DNA from: Antitrichia curtipendula | Lineage: Eukaryota; Streptophyta; Bryopsida; Hypnales; Leucodontaceae | Length of the DNA: 64,000 nt | Assembly: GCA_951230915.1 (NCBI GenBank) | Contig: OX579639.1 | Coordinates: forward strand, 372,001-436,000 | Reading direction: 5' to 3' | Shown: positions 34,103 through 47,101 of the stretch, piece after piece | How the letters are laid out: each line of letters starts with the position of its first letter | Position numbering within the stretch: position 1 is the stretch's first letter | The notes under the pieces: generated by a model | Seen by the model: the letters and a program-made list of their open reading frames with translations, nothing else | Told to the model about the DNA's origin: nothing | The model's database searches: none | Position numbers and translations under genes: made by a program

Positions 34103-36600
34103 TTTTGCCCTTGCCTTATAACTGTGCTTGAACCTATAGCCATGCCACGCCCTACAACCACGGAAGTTGGTCATCTCTCCGAAATCAAAATCCTAGGTTG
34201 TGCACCAACTTTCATTCTCTACGCATTTAGTTTTCTCTATATGTGTTTGTCTCTACGTTTTCTCACCTTCATGTGCGTGTTTTTCTATTGTGTATGTTGT
34301 GTTGTCTCTATAAGTGTTAGTGTTTGGTTGTCTCTATAAGTGTTTGGCAAGGAAAAGTTTGTATGTGGTAGCAAATTATTCAAACTAGTGTCCTTGTTTG
34401 TTTGTTTTTATAGGTGGCAACAGATTGGAGTGGAGGTTTGTGAGGGTGTGTGAGGTTTGTAAGGGGCTAAGGATTTGCTTGCTAGCATTGAGGGTTTACT
34501 CTCCACACGGGTGCTTATAGAAGAAGATTTTGCAGGGCCTTCAAAATTTCAGATTTGATGATTTTTTAAAAAGAAATTCTTCAATTTCATGTTTTGTTGT
34601 TTCCTTTCCTTTGTTGTTGCATTGTTTCATTTCTGAGTGCAGAGTACTTCATTTCATTTTAGGATGTTTTGAGTCTCTTTGACTTCAACTCTTAGTTTAG
34701 TATCTGGTGTTTTTCATGAGGGTTTAGGGTTTACAAGATTTAGAGTTTATAAATGACATTTATACTTTTTTGAATCTTCGGTTTCTTGTTTGTTGGTTGT
34801 GTGTGTTTTATGTGTATAAGTATAATTTCTTCTATGCAAATACACTTTGTTTTCTTGTTTGTAAGCAAACTTTGGTGTTCACTTGAAGGTTTAGGAGAGA
34901 ATTTGAAGCTTCTAGTGCCATTTTTGTGAGGGGGAGGTTGAGGAAATGACTCAATCTAGTCTATAGGTTTGTTTTCTATTTTTTTGTGCATGTAAATGCT
35001 TGTTTTCTTCTTCAACGCATATGGCATTCCTTGTATTTTAAGCTGAAATTGGATGTTTGTGGAATGAAGGTCTGACATGTTAGAATTTGAACATAAAAAT
35101 CAGGTCCAATAAACCTAGATTCAATTCACTCGACATCACCCCTATTTTCCTAAACCCAACAAAAAAACAAAAAAGAACTTAGAAATTCAACTTGCATCAA
35201 GTTGAATTAGTAGATAGGGTTCATATCAAATAGAACCTGAAGACAGGATTTAGCTTGCACTAAGTTGAATTAGGAGATAGGAATTATTAAATAATCCCAT
35301 TTGGAGAGGGCACCCAATTCAACTCAAGTTGAGTTGAATGGACCATTGAATTCTTGGAAGGAAAAACTAATTAAAATGATGCAGTATAAACGACCAAAAT
35401 CAAATTGATATGACTTAAATCCATTCCTTATAGCAATTTTTTATATTCAGAAGCCTTTATATGAAAACCCTCTTCTAAAATAATCAACTCAATTCAAGAT
35501 GATTTGTATAAAAACATGTAGGAGGAACACATAATCTATATGATAATACGCTGGTTGTCCCTAATACGATTTCAAGTTGTACCAACTTGAATTCCTTCTT
35601 TCTCACCTACTAAATAAGACTAAAATATTGTTACCGATTCAACTCAGGTCAACTTGAATGGCTCTATGGTTCTACTTAGATGAGTCGATATTACCTTAGC
35701 AAACGATAAATGGAAAAGTGAATGCATTGAAAACCTTCAAGTTGTATAAACTTGAACACAACTTTGATAAATTAAAAAATAAGAACAAAACCAATTATCT
35801 CCAATTAATATAATGTTTGAAAACCTGATTCAATAACATAGACATTAACTTAAGCCAAATCGACTTGAATCTAAAGAAATAATTGGTGTGTGCAAATATG
35901 GAGGAATAGAGGACAAAAGTGCATGCAAACTTCAGGTACTTTTCATCAACTACAGGGTGATGAGAATCTTGAAGACTACGGAGACAAGTTCATTCTTGGC
36001 AAGAGCTGGATATGAAAAGAACTAGAATTCTAGAAACGGTAGAATATTGGAGTATTATCCTAACCCAAGCGTTTGGCCACCTGAGTTTTACAACTAAATA
36101 GAAAGAATGCTCAAAAACTCTACTTACACTCTACTTACCTATCTCCTTACATGAGACTATAACAAAAATAAATATTGGTCTTGACAACGTAATAATTGTC
36201 TTGTGCAAGACAATCTATCCTAATCAGAACAAATAATACGTGTTCTCCTATGTCGTACCCTCAAAGGTCACCAGTTACTCTATTTTAGTGACTTACCTAA
36301 GCTTGGAAAACTTGGATTTCATTAGACTTTACAAAGGCCTCAATAACCACATTGAAGAAAAATGGTAGGTCAGTGAGCAAAGACAGAGGACCCCTTACCC
36401 ATCTAGTCCTCTAATCCTAGCTCAACAATTTTTTGAAGGGCTTTGATAATGAGAAAGGTAAATTAAAGGAGAACGCAAAAAATATGAAGCCCCTCTCAAT
36501 CTCCAAGGAATATACATAATTAGGAGGAAGCCATAGGTTTCTCATTGTGGAGACAACAGAGACGGAAAAGAGGTGAACAAAGCAGAAGACTACTTCTAGA
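34103..36600. other. AT-rich stretch without a recognised gene
   Basis: 34,103-35,100 is T-rich and could be the transcribed flank or leader of the decayed gene that follows, but I see no supported exon. The palindrome cluster is listed separately. Confidence 0.4.
35185..35756. repeat. Cluster of TTCAA/TTGAA palindromes
   Basis: Perfect short inverted repeats lie at 35185-35207 (10-bp arms, 3-nt spacer), 35317-35339 (11-bp arms, 1-nt spacer), 35571-35591 (9-bp arms, 3-nt spacer) and 35736-35756 (8-bp arms, 5-nt spacer), with several imperfect ones between. More occur at 38872-38894 (9-bp arms) and 39904-39924 (8-bp arms). The outer TTCAA/TTGAA is constant. The inner bases change on both arms together (CTTG with CAAG, CTC with GAG). 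Confidence 0.75.
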
Positions 36601-36612
36601 GATGGACGAGGA

Positions 36613-39600
36613 CCGGGCCCTCAAAGTCCTCTAAAGGGGAGAAAGAGTAGGAAAAAAGTTGTTGTTGAGGAAGTAAAAAAGGAATGAAAGGAAGATAGTA
36701 TGGCCTCAATGCTCATAGCTATCTCCAAGGACATGTAAGAGGTCAACTACAAAAAGTCCAAAAGCATTTATAAGGACTAATGGTCATCTTGCATGGAATC
36801 ATGCATTGAGGGGATTGACTAGACATATTTAATCTCCATTGACCAACTAGAGTCCTCTCCAACAAACTTAAAAGTCCATTGTCTTAAAGAGAAAGACATG
36901 CAATCTGCTCTCTAATATTATCTCGAGATGCTCAATCTAAGCCAAAAAAATGATGTTGTATGCAATGCCCCAAAACCTGACTAAGCGACCCCAAAAGTTT
37001 AAAGATATTGCATCCGAAAAATTTTGGATGGTCAATAAGCTGCACAGCATTAAGGCATCTAAGAGGATGAAAGACATTCATGGGTGCAAGGCAAAATACA
37101 GAAGTTCAAGACCTGGGAGTGCTACATAATTTGAAACAAAGCATTTGACAAATATCAACGTTCTGTAATAGGGTGAACCACTTCTATAGTACATGCCGAC
37201 GTGGGCCACCCACATTATGAGTATGAGGAATGTCTAGATTAGCCTTAGTAGGCCTCCTCTACTAAAGAAACCCGTTGCTGCTAGGGAAAACCATCGCTAC
37301 AAAGCCCAAGACGAAGATAGATGCGGTTGTTGTCCGGAAGTAGATAGTAAGCTTTTTTGTTTAAGTCGATTCAACTTGAACATGCTTTATCATATTTTGC
37401 ATATCATTAATGTTTTGATTGTCTTTGATTTAAGTCAATGCAAGTTGAAGTCTCTTTGGGTTTGATACATTATATTTTTGTTAATGTCTCAGGAGTTCCA
37501 CAAGGCCACTTTACTTTGTCATGATTGATGTGAAGAAGAACCAACAATTAGACATTCAATGAACAAGAAGAAACTCATTGATATGAATATTGAGATCATC
37601 ACCGCATTGGATGATGTTCACAACCTCTAGAAAGAAGTTATATTGAGACAGATGTAGGGGCTACTCATCAATCCCGAGACATTAATTTGTTTAGAGATAC
37701 CAAGAATGGGGATCAAGAGTAGGATGGGTAATCAACCGCCAGTTCTTCAAGTGGTTGGGGAACACCGTAGAGGTTGATCTCAAGAAATTGGCATTGCACA
37801 TCTTAAATAGATTGTCAAAAATAACTTACCCGCATCCAAAGGTGACCATCAAGAAGGTGCTAGAAGTCATTGTAGGCTGCTATAGAGAAAAGGAGTGGCT
37901 GCAATGGATAAAGAGGAAGTAGGTTATGTAGAAGTTTATTTGGCTAGAGAAGCGGAGCGTGGGCTTCTTTGACCAAATTGAAAATTATTGTAGGGAGGCG
38001 TAGAAGAATTTCAAGAGGAAGTTTGACATCACAAAGGCCACAAAAAACTACTCCTCACGGATCTGAAAAAAGAGTTTTTCTTGTAGGTCAAGAGACTTGT
38101 AAAAAAAAAATGCCCACAACTTTTGCCATATGATGTGGAAAATTTTCAAAGTTTTCCTTAAAAATAAGGACAAGTATAAGTATTCAGAGGTCAAAGCATT
38201 CATGAGATCCTACAACGTCAAGGTGGAGAAGTTTGGGGATTGGGGCAATCAGGTTTAGAATGACTCAATGACAAGCTCCCTAAAGCTGGTGGTGCTAGAC
38301 TTCCAAAATATCCTGGGAGTCATTAATAAGGAGACAACCCTACAAGATGCTCCTTACTTCTTCAACTTTTTAGACAAGTCAAAGTAGATGACGGACCCTT
38401 GCATAATAAATTTGCAAATGTGGCTCTGGATTTATGGTGATGAGAAGGTCAACGACGATCTGCGAGCATACATCAAGAATGGGGACTTTGAAGCTTTTTA
38501 TGTCCTTCACTACTCCTTATACATCTCCATCGTGTAGGTAGAGTGCTTGGAAGACCTTAATCCAAATTCTACTTGTGCTAAGGCATCAATACACCTCATC
38601 TTCCTAGTGAAAAAAAGAGCTAAGATAAAGCCAAGGACTATCTTGAGGAGGTTTGAGGTACTAAATTAATCGAAGTGGATGAAGTCGAGTCACTACAACA
38701 AGTTGGAGTATAGGATATACAACACCCAATTTCAAATGGAGTTCTATCTTGGCATTTTAGACCTCTTTTGTAATGCGAAGAGGGATGTCCTATCGATTTT
38801 TGCTGGAGAAAAATTTATCTATGTTGCATGGATAGGTTTTCTTGACTTCGACTATTTTATTCAAGTCCACTCAAGTTGAAGTTGTTTCAACTTGGTTCTA
38901 CTCAAATTCGCTCTGTCCTTGATGGAATTCTTGTATTTAATGAGTTTAAGCTGGATCAATTTAAAATGGACTTTGATGATTAATTACTGAGCTACATGTC
39001 ATTCTTTGCAGATGCTTGGGATGGATCACTTCGCCATCAAAGACAAAGACTACCATGATAGGTTCCAACATTTGGCAGTCTTGTCTAATAATTTGGACAA
39101 GGATGATTTTCTTGACTCCATCTACTTTATGGATGAGATTGTGCATCCAGAAAAGGAGGCCTCTACTTCAGCCAAAGGAGCATCCAACTCAAGGAAGGGG
39201 AAGGAAAAGGAGTCGTCTCCTATAGAAGAACCCGTAGAGTAGGATGTCAAAGAGGAGATGATCATGAGTCCAAAGAGATGCGAGGGAGCGGAGGACGAGT
39301 GGCAAGACCTTGTCAATGTCATCTTGAGGGACATTTTCCTTGAAGTTTTGGATTTTGAAGACCCAGCAAAATCCAACCAAATGCGCAAGTCCTTAGCATC
39401 TGTGGAGGATCATCCAAATCTGATTCCAACATTTGACACGTGCGTCCCTTAAAAAAGAAAGAGGAACAAATGCATAGGAGAGGGAAAAAAGTTAAAGTTG
39501 AGAACTCTATGGAAGACGATTTTTAAGGATCGTCTAAACAATGGGCGAGGGCAAGAGGCGGACAAGGTTGAACTCATGATTTTCATGAGGAACATGATGA

Positions 39601-39630
39601 AGGGTCTTTTGAGGGCAAGACTAAATAGTT
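36613..39630 (+). pseudogene. Decayed intron-containing gene of unknown family
   Basis: Stretches of coherent reading frame lie at about 36,613-36,980, 37,775-38,060, 38,133-38,835 and 39,012-39,630. Two introns with GT-AG ends are visible at 37347-37492 and 38836-39011, each carrying the TTCAAC/GTTGAA motif. The 38.1-38.8 kb exon encodes more than 230 codons interrupted only by three TAG and one TAA, with no frameshift. The last exon (from MLGMDHFAIKDKDYHDRF) is acidic, Ser- and Lys-rich. I do not recognise the family. A purine tract (AAGGGAGGGGG, 40271-40281) lies between it and the LTR at 40293, so it may be the internal region of a retroelement. I see no reverse transcriptase or integrase motif. 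Confidence 0.55.
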
Positions 39631-42354
39631 ATTGTATGCAATCTCTCCCTTCAAATCCTTACAATAGCTGTTCTTAGAGAACTAGATGCATGGGTCCATA
39701 GATACTACACAATAGGTGTAAAGTGTGACACTTGTTGCAAAGGCCAAAAGGCCTTTAGTACGGACACCGATCTCATCACTTGAGGACTGGTGCACAATGA
39801 TGAATTGGAGATTTTAGGAGAGGATCTTCAAAACCTATCTGACTAGTCCGCACAGTTAGAAATGGTCAACTAAGTGGTTCACAAGACCAACCTTGTTTCT
39901 TCGTTCAACTCGCCCTGAGTTGAATGTGCATCTAACTTTTCCATCCATTACATGAAAATGCACTACGTAGGTATAGACTTACCTGTAGATAGGTGGACAA
40001 GAACCTGTAGTCACAATGTATATTATATAAAATTATTTCTCCTTTTGAGATTTTGTAATAAATTTTTCTTCTTACCAAATGCTCCCTTCAATTTGTACAA
40101 TTTTCACAGCCACAAGCTTTGTCCTTCTTAAGAACCAGCCGCAATGGCCTAAGCTAATACACAATATGTAAAAGGTGCATTGCCCATTGAAGAGGCTAAA
40201 TGTCCTCCAACACGGGCGCCAAACTTTGTCTCTAAGCTCTAAGATGTTGAACAGTTGAAGTCATGATTCCAAGGGAGGGGGCTAAGGGCCTGTGTGAGCT
40301 CCCAATTTGTCACTTGGGACTCGTAGAATTATTTTTTGGAAATTTGCAATTTAAAGTTAAGAAAAATATACAAAAAGCCATAAAAAGAGTGTAGAACCAA
40401 AATAGGGTTGTATCATACCCATTATAGTATTTGGTCTAGATTTGTGTTTAGACTTAGAATCCCACCAAACCTGGCCCAAAAATAGGTAGAAAGAGCAAAA
40501 CGGTTAGATTTGTAGGGTTCAAGTTACATGGGCCCAAAAGGGCTAAATCCCACCATGAATGTGGCAATTCATGGCTAAGTCGGTCCGAGGGATCCATAAC
40601 AAGGCCACTAGGTCGGGTCCTAGAGTTAGGTTTAGAAATTCCTCAAAACCCCGATTGTTAGCATGCAGGAGCCACTAATGCAAGACCGGGCCCGTGGAGG
40701 AATCTACAGCCCAAGGATGGTGTCCTAGGGTAAATCCCATGCCAGGAGTCCAATGATGAAATCGATTTGCCAAGATTCCTCTATCTGCAAAAGATTCCCG
40801 CATCGTTGCTAATCCAAGGAGATGGCCAGTTTCATCTCCACTGACCAATTGTGCCTCGTACGGAAACGCACCTGCACATCTTTCATGCGACCCCTTGAGA
40901 GATCATGTGAAAAATCCCGTCATCTTCCGACTTGCAGAAGAACCTTTTGCGGGTGGTCAACCCTTCTAACCTCCAACGGGAATTTCATGGAAATTACCCA
41001 GATTGCCAGAAAATCTCACTAAAAATTAGACTAGCTTGCTTTATGCTAATAATGCGCTCCGTGAAGTTTCGCGACATTCCGATAGCAGCAAGTACCCGAA
41101 CCGGCGAGATTCCTTGAGAATTAATCATGTGGCGGGGTCCCCGCCACGTTGACCGGCATTCCGGGACCATACGACGGCGGAACGAAGTCAACCAAGAGTC
41201 TTTTTCGACTCCCTCACACCTACCGGAGACCCTAAGCTATTTACATTTCTCAAAATAGGAGACCCCCAATATCTAGGACTTTACCACGGTTTAGTTTTTA
41301 AAACTAAATTAGCCTACGATGGGTTTTTGTCCTTGGTATGGGGGGAAGGGGAGGTCTTCGATTAAACATGGCGATCTGGAGCCAATGGCGCAATCCGTTT
41401 GACAATTGGAGTAAATCTCCAAAAGTTAGGAGGTTGGTCCAGCGTAGATAAGTAAAAATAGTTTTTTAGGGATTAGGATGAAAATCTTTGAAGATGAGGA
41501 TGAAAATCCAAGTTGATAAGGTTACTTTAGAGCTCTTGAGGGGAAGGTGGGGCCTTGGAAACCTATTTAAGGTCCCCATTTTTCTCTCAAGATCACCCCC
41601 AATACTTGTTTTGGGTCCGTGGGTCCAAGTTATCTTGGAATTTTTGGCGTTTAGGCCAAAAAACCTCTACGGTGTTTTTGGAGCACTTTTGGCTCCCCTT
41701 GTTGCTCTATTTCAAGCTTTCTTTGAAGGTCCTCTTGGGTCCTTCTACCTTACCTTGTATCTTTGTTGTGAGTTGAACGGGTCTCCCCTATACTTGTGTG
41801 ACTTCTTATGCCTTGTACTAATCCTAAAGTCACCCCCCACCGTACCTTGGCGATGCCGCTTTGGGGGGCCTTTAGTATATGATATTTTACCCATGATCAT
41901 TGACCTTGTGTGCATGTGTGCCCCCGTATTGAGTCCTAACCGGAGTTGTCTTTTTCGTTGTTGGTTGTGAGTGGGCCCACCCCCCGGAAAACGGCGAAGC
42001 TTTGAACCTGTGACCAGTCCCAGTCCTAAAGTACATGTTAAAAACAAGCCTTAGACGGCGGAGCTTTGAACGCAGGTATATCGTAAGTCCTAAAGTTGGT
42101 GTTAAAACCAATTCTACGGCGAAGCTTTGAACTCCTATGTACGTTCGTTCCAAAGTCTAGAGTCCGAGATGTTCTCGGAAAAGTCCAAGGTTTAGTGTCT
42201 GAAATTAAGTCTAAGTTTAAGAGTCACCCCACCCCTTGTGAGCCGGCGTCCGTAAAACAAGAAACCACACCAAAAACCGGAGAGAGTTTACCCAAAGTCT
42301 GATTTAGATTTGCTTGGGTGGGTTTCCTTAAGGAACCCCAAAAAGTGGATTCAG

Positions 42355-42560
42355 TTGCTAGGGGGTCGGGACAGGTCGCTAGGGGTCAAGCAGTCACTGG
42401 GGAGTCGGGGTGAGTCCCTGGGAAGTCGGGACAGTTGCTGGGGGTCACAGCAATTGCTGGGGAGTCGGGGTGAGTCACTGGGGGGTTCCGGCAGGTCGCT
42501 GGGGATCGGGAGCAGTTGCTGGGGGGTCTGGGCAGCATTGGTCCAGGGAGTCCAGGGCTT
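42355..42560. repeat. G-rich array inside LTR copy B
   Basis: Diverged units of the type GGGGAGTCGGG / CAGTTGCTGG repeat about ten times. The position corresponds to the C-rich array of the solo LTR. Confidence 0.65.
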
Positions 42561-43314
42561 GGGTGAAGACTTAGGAGAGAGAAAAAAAGAAAGGTTGGAA
42601 TTAGTGGGGATTAGGGGGAGGTTAAAGGGGTGAAGTCAAGGGAAAAAACAAACACAAAAGGAAGGAGAATAGGGGGAAGGAGAAAAAAAGGATAAGTCGC
42701 ACCTCCATACCTGCATCAAACAACTCTCAACTCTCATCAAAATCACACCTACACACAATGAAAGGAGGTTAGTGAGTCATAGAATTAAATAGGAGAAGGG
42801 GGAGAGAGGCGATAAATAGTGCCCTAGGCTTAGCTAAATAGGTGGTAGAAAGGAAATCTCGAGAATTCATAGTGACCTTTAGGAGATAGGATTAGGATGA
42901 CACAAAGACAAGGTTGTGTAAGAGGTTAGGAGGGACATTAAAACTTCTTGGGGTTTAAATCTATAGTTGTAAGACACCCCATCAAAGCTTAGGTAGAATA
43001 GTGTTAGTGTAGAAAGAGAGAAAGGGAAAGAAAAGGAGAAGGAAAGAAGGAGGAAGGGAAAGAAAGAGGTTAGATCACATGGGATCTACAATTTTTTTAT
43101 AACATAAGCGGTAAACTTGGGGAAAAATTTCCACGACCCAAGGACCACCATGGAGTATGGAAATGGGCGCGCGGATGCGGACGAGCGCATTTCCGACACC
43201 AGTAGTGATGAGGTAAGTTCTTGAAGCAAAACTTGATGCTTCTCCTTATTAGTATTGATTTTTTCCCTTAATTAGCCGTTCAAGCGAATAGTGACCCAGG
43301 ATAAGTCAGGAGTA

Positions 43315-43600
43315 AAAATCTAGAGTTAAATATTAGGAATAAAAATCCAAAGATAAATTTAGGAGTAAAAATCTAGAGTTAAAAATTAGGAGTAAAAATT
43401 TAGAGTTAAATTTAGGAGTAAAAATCTAGAGTTAAATATTAGGAGTAAAAATTTGGAGTTAAATTTAGGAGTAAAAATCTAGAGTTAAATTTAGGAGTAA
43501 AAATCTAGAGTTAAATATTAGAAGTAAAAATTTAGAGTTAAATTTAGGAGTAAAAATTTAAAGTTAAAAATTTGGAGTTAAATTTAAGAGTATAAATCTA
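43315..43600. repeat. ~27-bp tandem repeat inside LTR copy B
   Basis: About ten units carry the words TTAGGAGTAAAAA and GAGTTAAA. This is the same array as in the solo LTR, in inverted orientation. Confidence 0.8.
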
Positions 43601-45039
43601 GAGTTATATTTAGAAGTTGGAAATTAGAGGAAAAAATTAAGCTTAGGGTTAGCCGTCGGGTTGAAACTTCCGAGAGAAGTGTCAAACCTCCAAAAATAGT
43701 CTTCAACACTCATAGAAGGAACGTAAAGGTTCCCTGCTCATGTAGTTAGGGACGTTGCTCCGTGAAGTTTTGCGACATTCCGATAGTAACAAATACCCGA
43801 ACCGGCAAGATTCCTCGAGAATGAATCACGTGGCGGGGTCCCCGCCACGTTGACCGGCATTCCGGGACCATACGACGGCGGAACGAAGTCAACCAAGAGT
43901 CTTTTTCGACTCCCTTACACTTACCGGAGACCCTAAGATATTTACATTTCTCAAAATAGGAGACCCCCAATATCTAGGATTTTACCACGGTTTAGTTTTT
44001 CAAACTAAATTAGCCTACGATGGGTTTTTGGCCTCGGTACAGGGGGTAGAGGGGTCTTGGACTAAATACGGCGATCTAGAGCCAATGGCGCAATCTGTTT
44101 GACGATTGGAGTAAATCTCCAAAAGTTAGGAGGTTGATTTAGCGTAGATAGATAAAAGTAGTTTTTTAGGGATTAGGATGAAAATCTTTGAAGATGAGGA
44201 TGAAAATCTAAGTTGATAAGGTTATTTTAGAGCTCTTGAGGGGGAGGTGGGGCCTTGAAAACCTATTTAAGGTCCCCATTTTTCTCTTTTGAACACCCCC
44301 AAATCTTGTTTTGGGTCCATAGGTCCAACTTATGTTGGAAGATTTTGGCATTTTAGACCAAGAAACCTCTACGGTGTTTTCGAGCTCTTTTTGAGCTCCA
44401 TTGTTGTTGGAATTCAAGATTTGAAGTTCGTTGTAGAGTCCTTCTACCTTATTGCGTGCGTCATTCGGTTCTTCTTCTTCTTGTTCTCTTGGACTAACGG
44501 GTTCTTTTGTTAAAGTATTCTTGGGTCGATTGTACTAATCCTAGAGATACCCCCCACCGTACCTTGGCGATGCCGCTTTGGGGGGCCTTTAGTGTGGATT
44601 GTTGAGTGCTCACATTGGCCATTATCATACTAACCCATGCATGTTAAAGTGGTGCTAACTTTCGAGGGCAGTTTTATGTGAGAGTGATCCCATTTGGGAA
44701 CTAACCTTTGTGTTAAGTTGTGTTCACCGTGTGTGGAACCCCAATGTACGGCGAAGCTTTGAACCTGTGAGTGTCAGAAATCCTAGAGTGTGTGTTAAAA
44801 AATAGGGCGGTGGAACTTGACCCCCCGGTGTGTTCCTAAGTCCTAAAGTTGGTGTTGAAACCAACTTGGCGGCAAAGCTTTGACCCTTCCAGGTGTCTAG
44901 TTTCAAAGTCTAGTTTCCAAGACCTTTGTGAAAACATTCAAAGTTTAGCTTCCAAGATAGGTAGGGCCCCTTGCGGTTAACAAATTTAGTGTTCAAGTTA
45001 CTCCCCTTTAGTTAGAGAAAATCCATTTGCTTCATTGGA

Positions 45040-45545
45040 GAAACTCAACCATTTTAGTTAGGGCAATCAGTTCTTAGTTTAAGAGCAACCAATTTTTAGT
45101 TAGAGCAATCAGTTCTTAGTTTAAGAGCAACCAATTTTTAGTTAGAGCAATCAGTTCTTAGTTTAAGAGCAACCAGTTTTTAGTTAGAATAATCCGTTTA
45201 GTTTAAGAGCAACCAATTTTAGTTTAAGAGCAACCAATTTTTAGCTTAAGAGCAACCAGTTCAGTAAGAAGCAACCAGTAGCCCAGCAATCGGGAGGGGT
45301 GTCTCGTCCAGCAATCGGGTCGGGGGTGTCCAGCCAGCCAGCGGGTCAGGGATGTCCGTCCAATCAGCGATTGGGAGGGATCTCGTCCAATCAGCGAGCC
45401 GGGGGGGTGTCTCGTCCAGTCAGCGGGTTGGGGGGCGTCTCGTCTAGTCAAGCGGGTCGGGGGTGTCCTGTCCAGTCAAGCAGGCTGGGGGGGGGTTCGT
45501 CCAGTCAGTGGATTTTGGGGAGCCAAGGCAGTCCTGGGGGTTGGA
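45040..45545. repeat. Two tandem arrays inside LTR copy C
   Basis: At 45,040-45,260 a unit containing AGAGCAACCAATTTTTAGTT repeats about six times. At 45,280-45,545 a G-rich unit containing CCAGTCAGCGGGT repeats about nine times. The first array is absent from copy B, so this LTR subfamily has its own expansion. Confidence 0.75.
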
Positions 45546-46374
45546 GCCAGGGCCTTTGAAAAGAGAAACTGGTTACCACAAAGGCTCAAGGAGAAAAGAA
45601 ATCAGAATCTAAAGAGGGAAAAATCACATACAAGGCTACTGAAATTAGAGTCTGGGTGGGGAGTCGAGCTCGTTTCCAACACAAAAACCGGACAAGGGAA
45701 TAGTTGAGAGGAGAAAGGAAGAGAAAATGGGGTCCAGTCCTAGCTAAGCTCCACGTAAAGAAATTGTCCATCCAAAACCTGCGAAAACCACTCAAAGATA
45801 AGAAGAGAAGGAGAGGAGGGAATGGCTATATGGGCAACTTAGGTGAGAGTGACGATAAATAGTGACCTAGGTTAGCTAAGTAGGTGTTAGGAAGAAAATC
45901 TCGAGAATTCATAGCGACCATTAGGAGGAGGATTAAGATGATACGAGGACAAGGTCGTGTAAGAGGGTAGGAGAGACATTAACACCTCTTGGGGTTTGAA
46001 TCTATAGTTGTAAGACGCTCATAAAAGAGTAGATAGAATAGTGCTAGTGCAAAAGAAAGGAAGGGAAGGAAAAGGAAAGAGAAAGGGAGAAGAAAGGGAG
46101 GAAGGCATTTAATCCACATGGGTGTAATATTCTCCCCAAAAATAAGCGGTGAGCTCGAAGAAATTCCACCAAAATCAAGGACCACCATGGAGCACGAGAA
46201 TGTACATACGGACGTGGACGAACGTCTCTCCGATACCGGCAATAAAGGGGTGAGTTTTTGATTTAATCTTGGGTGTGTTGTTCCCAGTTAGTTTTTGATT
46301 CTTTCTTTAAAATTTAGCCCTCTTCACGTGAATAGTAAACCGTGATAGGTAAAGTAAACATTGGGAATAGAAGC

Positions 46375-46665
46375 TAAGTTGTAGAGTTAGTTTTAGGAGT
46401 AAAAAAGTTAGAGTTAGTTAGAAGTAAAAAGCTAGAGTTAGTTTTAGGAGTAAAAACTTAGAGTTGGTTTAGAAGTAAAAATATAGAGTTAGTTTTGGGA
46501 GTAAAAAGCTAGAGTTAGTTTTAGGAGTAAAAACTTAGAGTTGGTTTAGAAGTAAAAATATAGAGTTAGTTTTAGGAGTAAAAAGCTAGAGTTTAATTGA
46601 GAAGTAAAAACTTAGAGTTAGGAGCAAAAATCTAGGATTAACTTAGGATTCAAATCCAAGGGTAA
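46375..46665. repeat. ~27-bp tandem repeat inside LTR copy C
   Basis: Units with TTAGGAGTAAAAA and TAGAGTTAGTTT repeat about ten times. It is homologous to the arrays at 26,860 and 43,315 but has diverged in the GAGTT part. Confidence 0.8.
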
Positions 46666-47101
46666 AAATCCATAGTTACATTTAGAGGCTAGAGATTTGA
46701 CTAAAAACTAAGCTCAAGATTAGCTTGTAGAGATGGAACTTCCGAAAGAAGTAGTCTTAGAGGTTCGTAGAAGGAACGCGGGGGTTCCCCTTTCACATAG
46801 TTAGGGACGTTAGAAATGACGCCAACTACTCAACCAACCTTAGACGGAGGATAGTTACGCGGAAGTTCGGATTTACTATCACCCATGGTCATCGCAGTTA
46901 GCTTGTTGGTTATCCATGCAATTCTAATAGTATTCGCTGCCATCCACGACACTTAGAAAACGTTAGCACAAAAAGATCCATTGCTTGGAAGGCACAGTGG
47001 ACCGCGCTCACAAATACCCCCATATATTCAAAAGGTGGATAAAGGCATAGAACCTGGTCGGTGTTCGCCCGATTACCGAGGGTGGGTAATCTTGCGCCCA
47101 C

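Larger units (their letters stand above)
40293..43756 (+). mobile_element. Truncated LTR, copy B (plus orientation)
   Basis: It begins TGTGAGCTCCC, the reverse complement of the end of the solo LTR at 30279, and matches that LTR throughout. A polypurine tract-like run precedes it (40271-40288), as expected before a 3' LTR. A TATA-like box TATTTAAG lies at 41574-41581. The last ~290 bp of the LTR are missing: the copy stops in GGGACGTT at 43756, where the next LTR copy takes over. The open frames in this LTR are not conserved with the other copies and I do not call them genes. Confidence 0.85.
43757..47101 (+). mobile_element. Truncated LTR, copy C (plus orientation)
   Basis: It begins abruptly with GCTCCGTGAAG, equivalent to an internal point about 760 bp into copy B, and runs to the LTR end CTTGCGCCCACA at 47101. 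A TATA-like box lies at 44274-44281. Copies B and C have clearly diverged, most of all in their tandem arrays, so the join is not a recent duplication of one LTR. No matching 5-bp duplication flanks the B-C pair (GCCTG before, GAGGG after). Confidence 0.85.

Noticed and set aside
41488..41970. A 160-codon hydrophobic open frame in LTR copy B
   Set aside because: It is not kept open in the equivalent parts of the other two LTR copies, and it spans the TATA-like box region.
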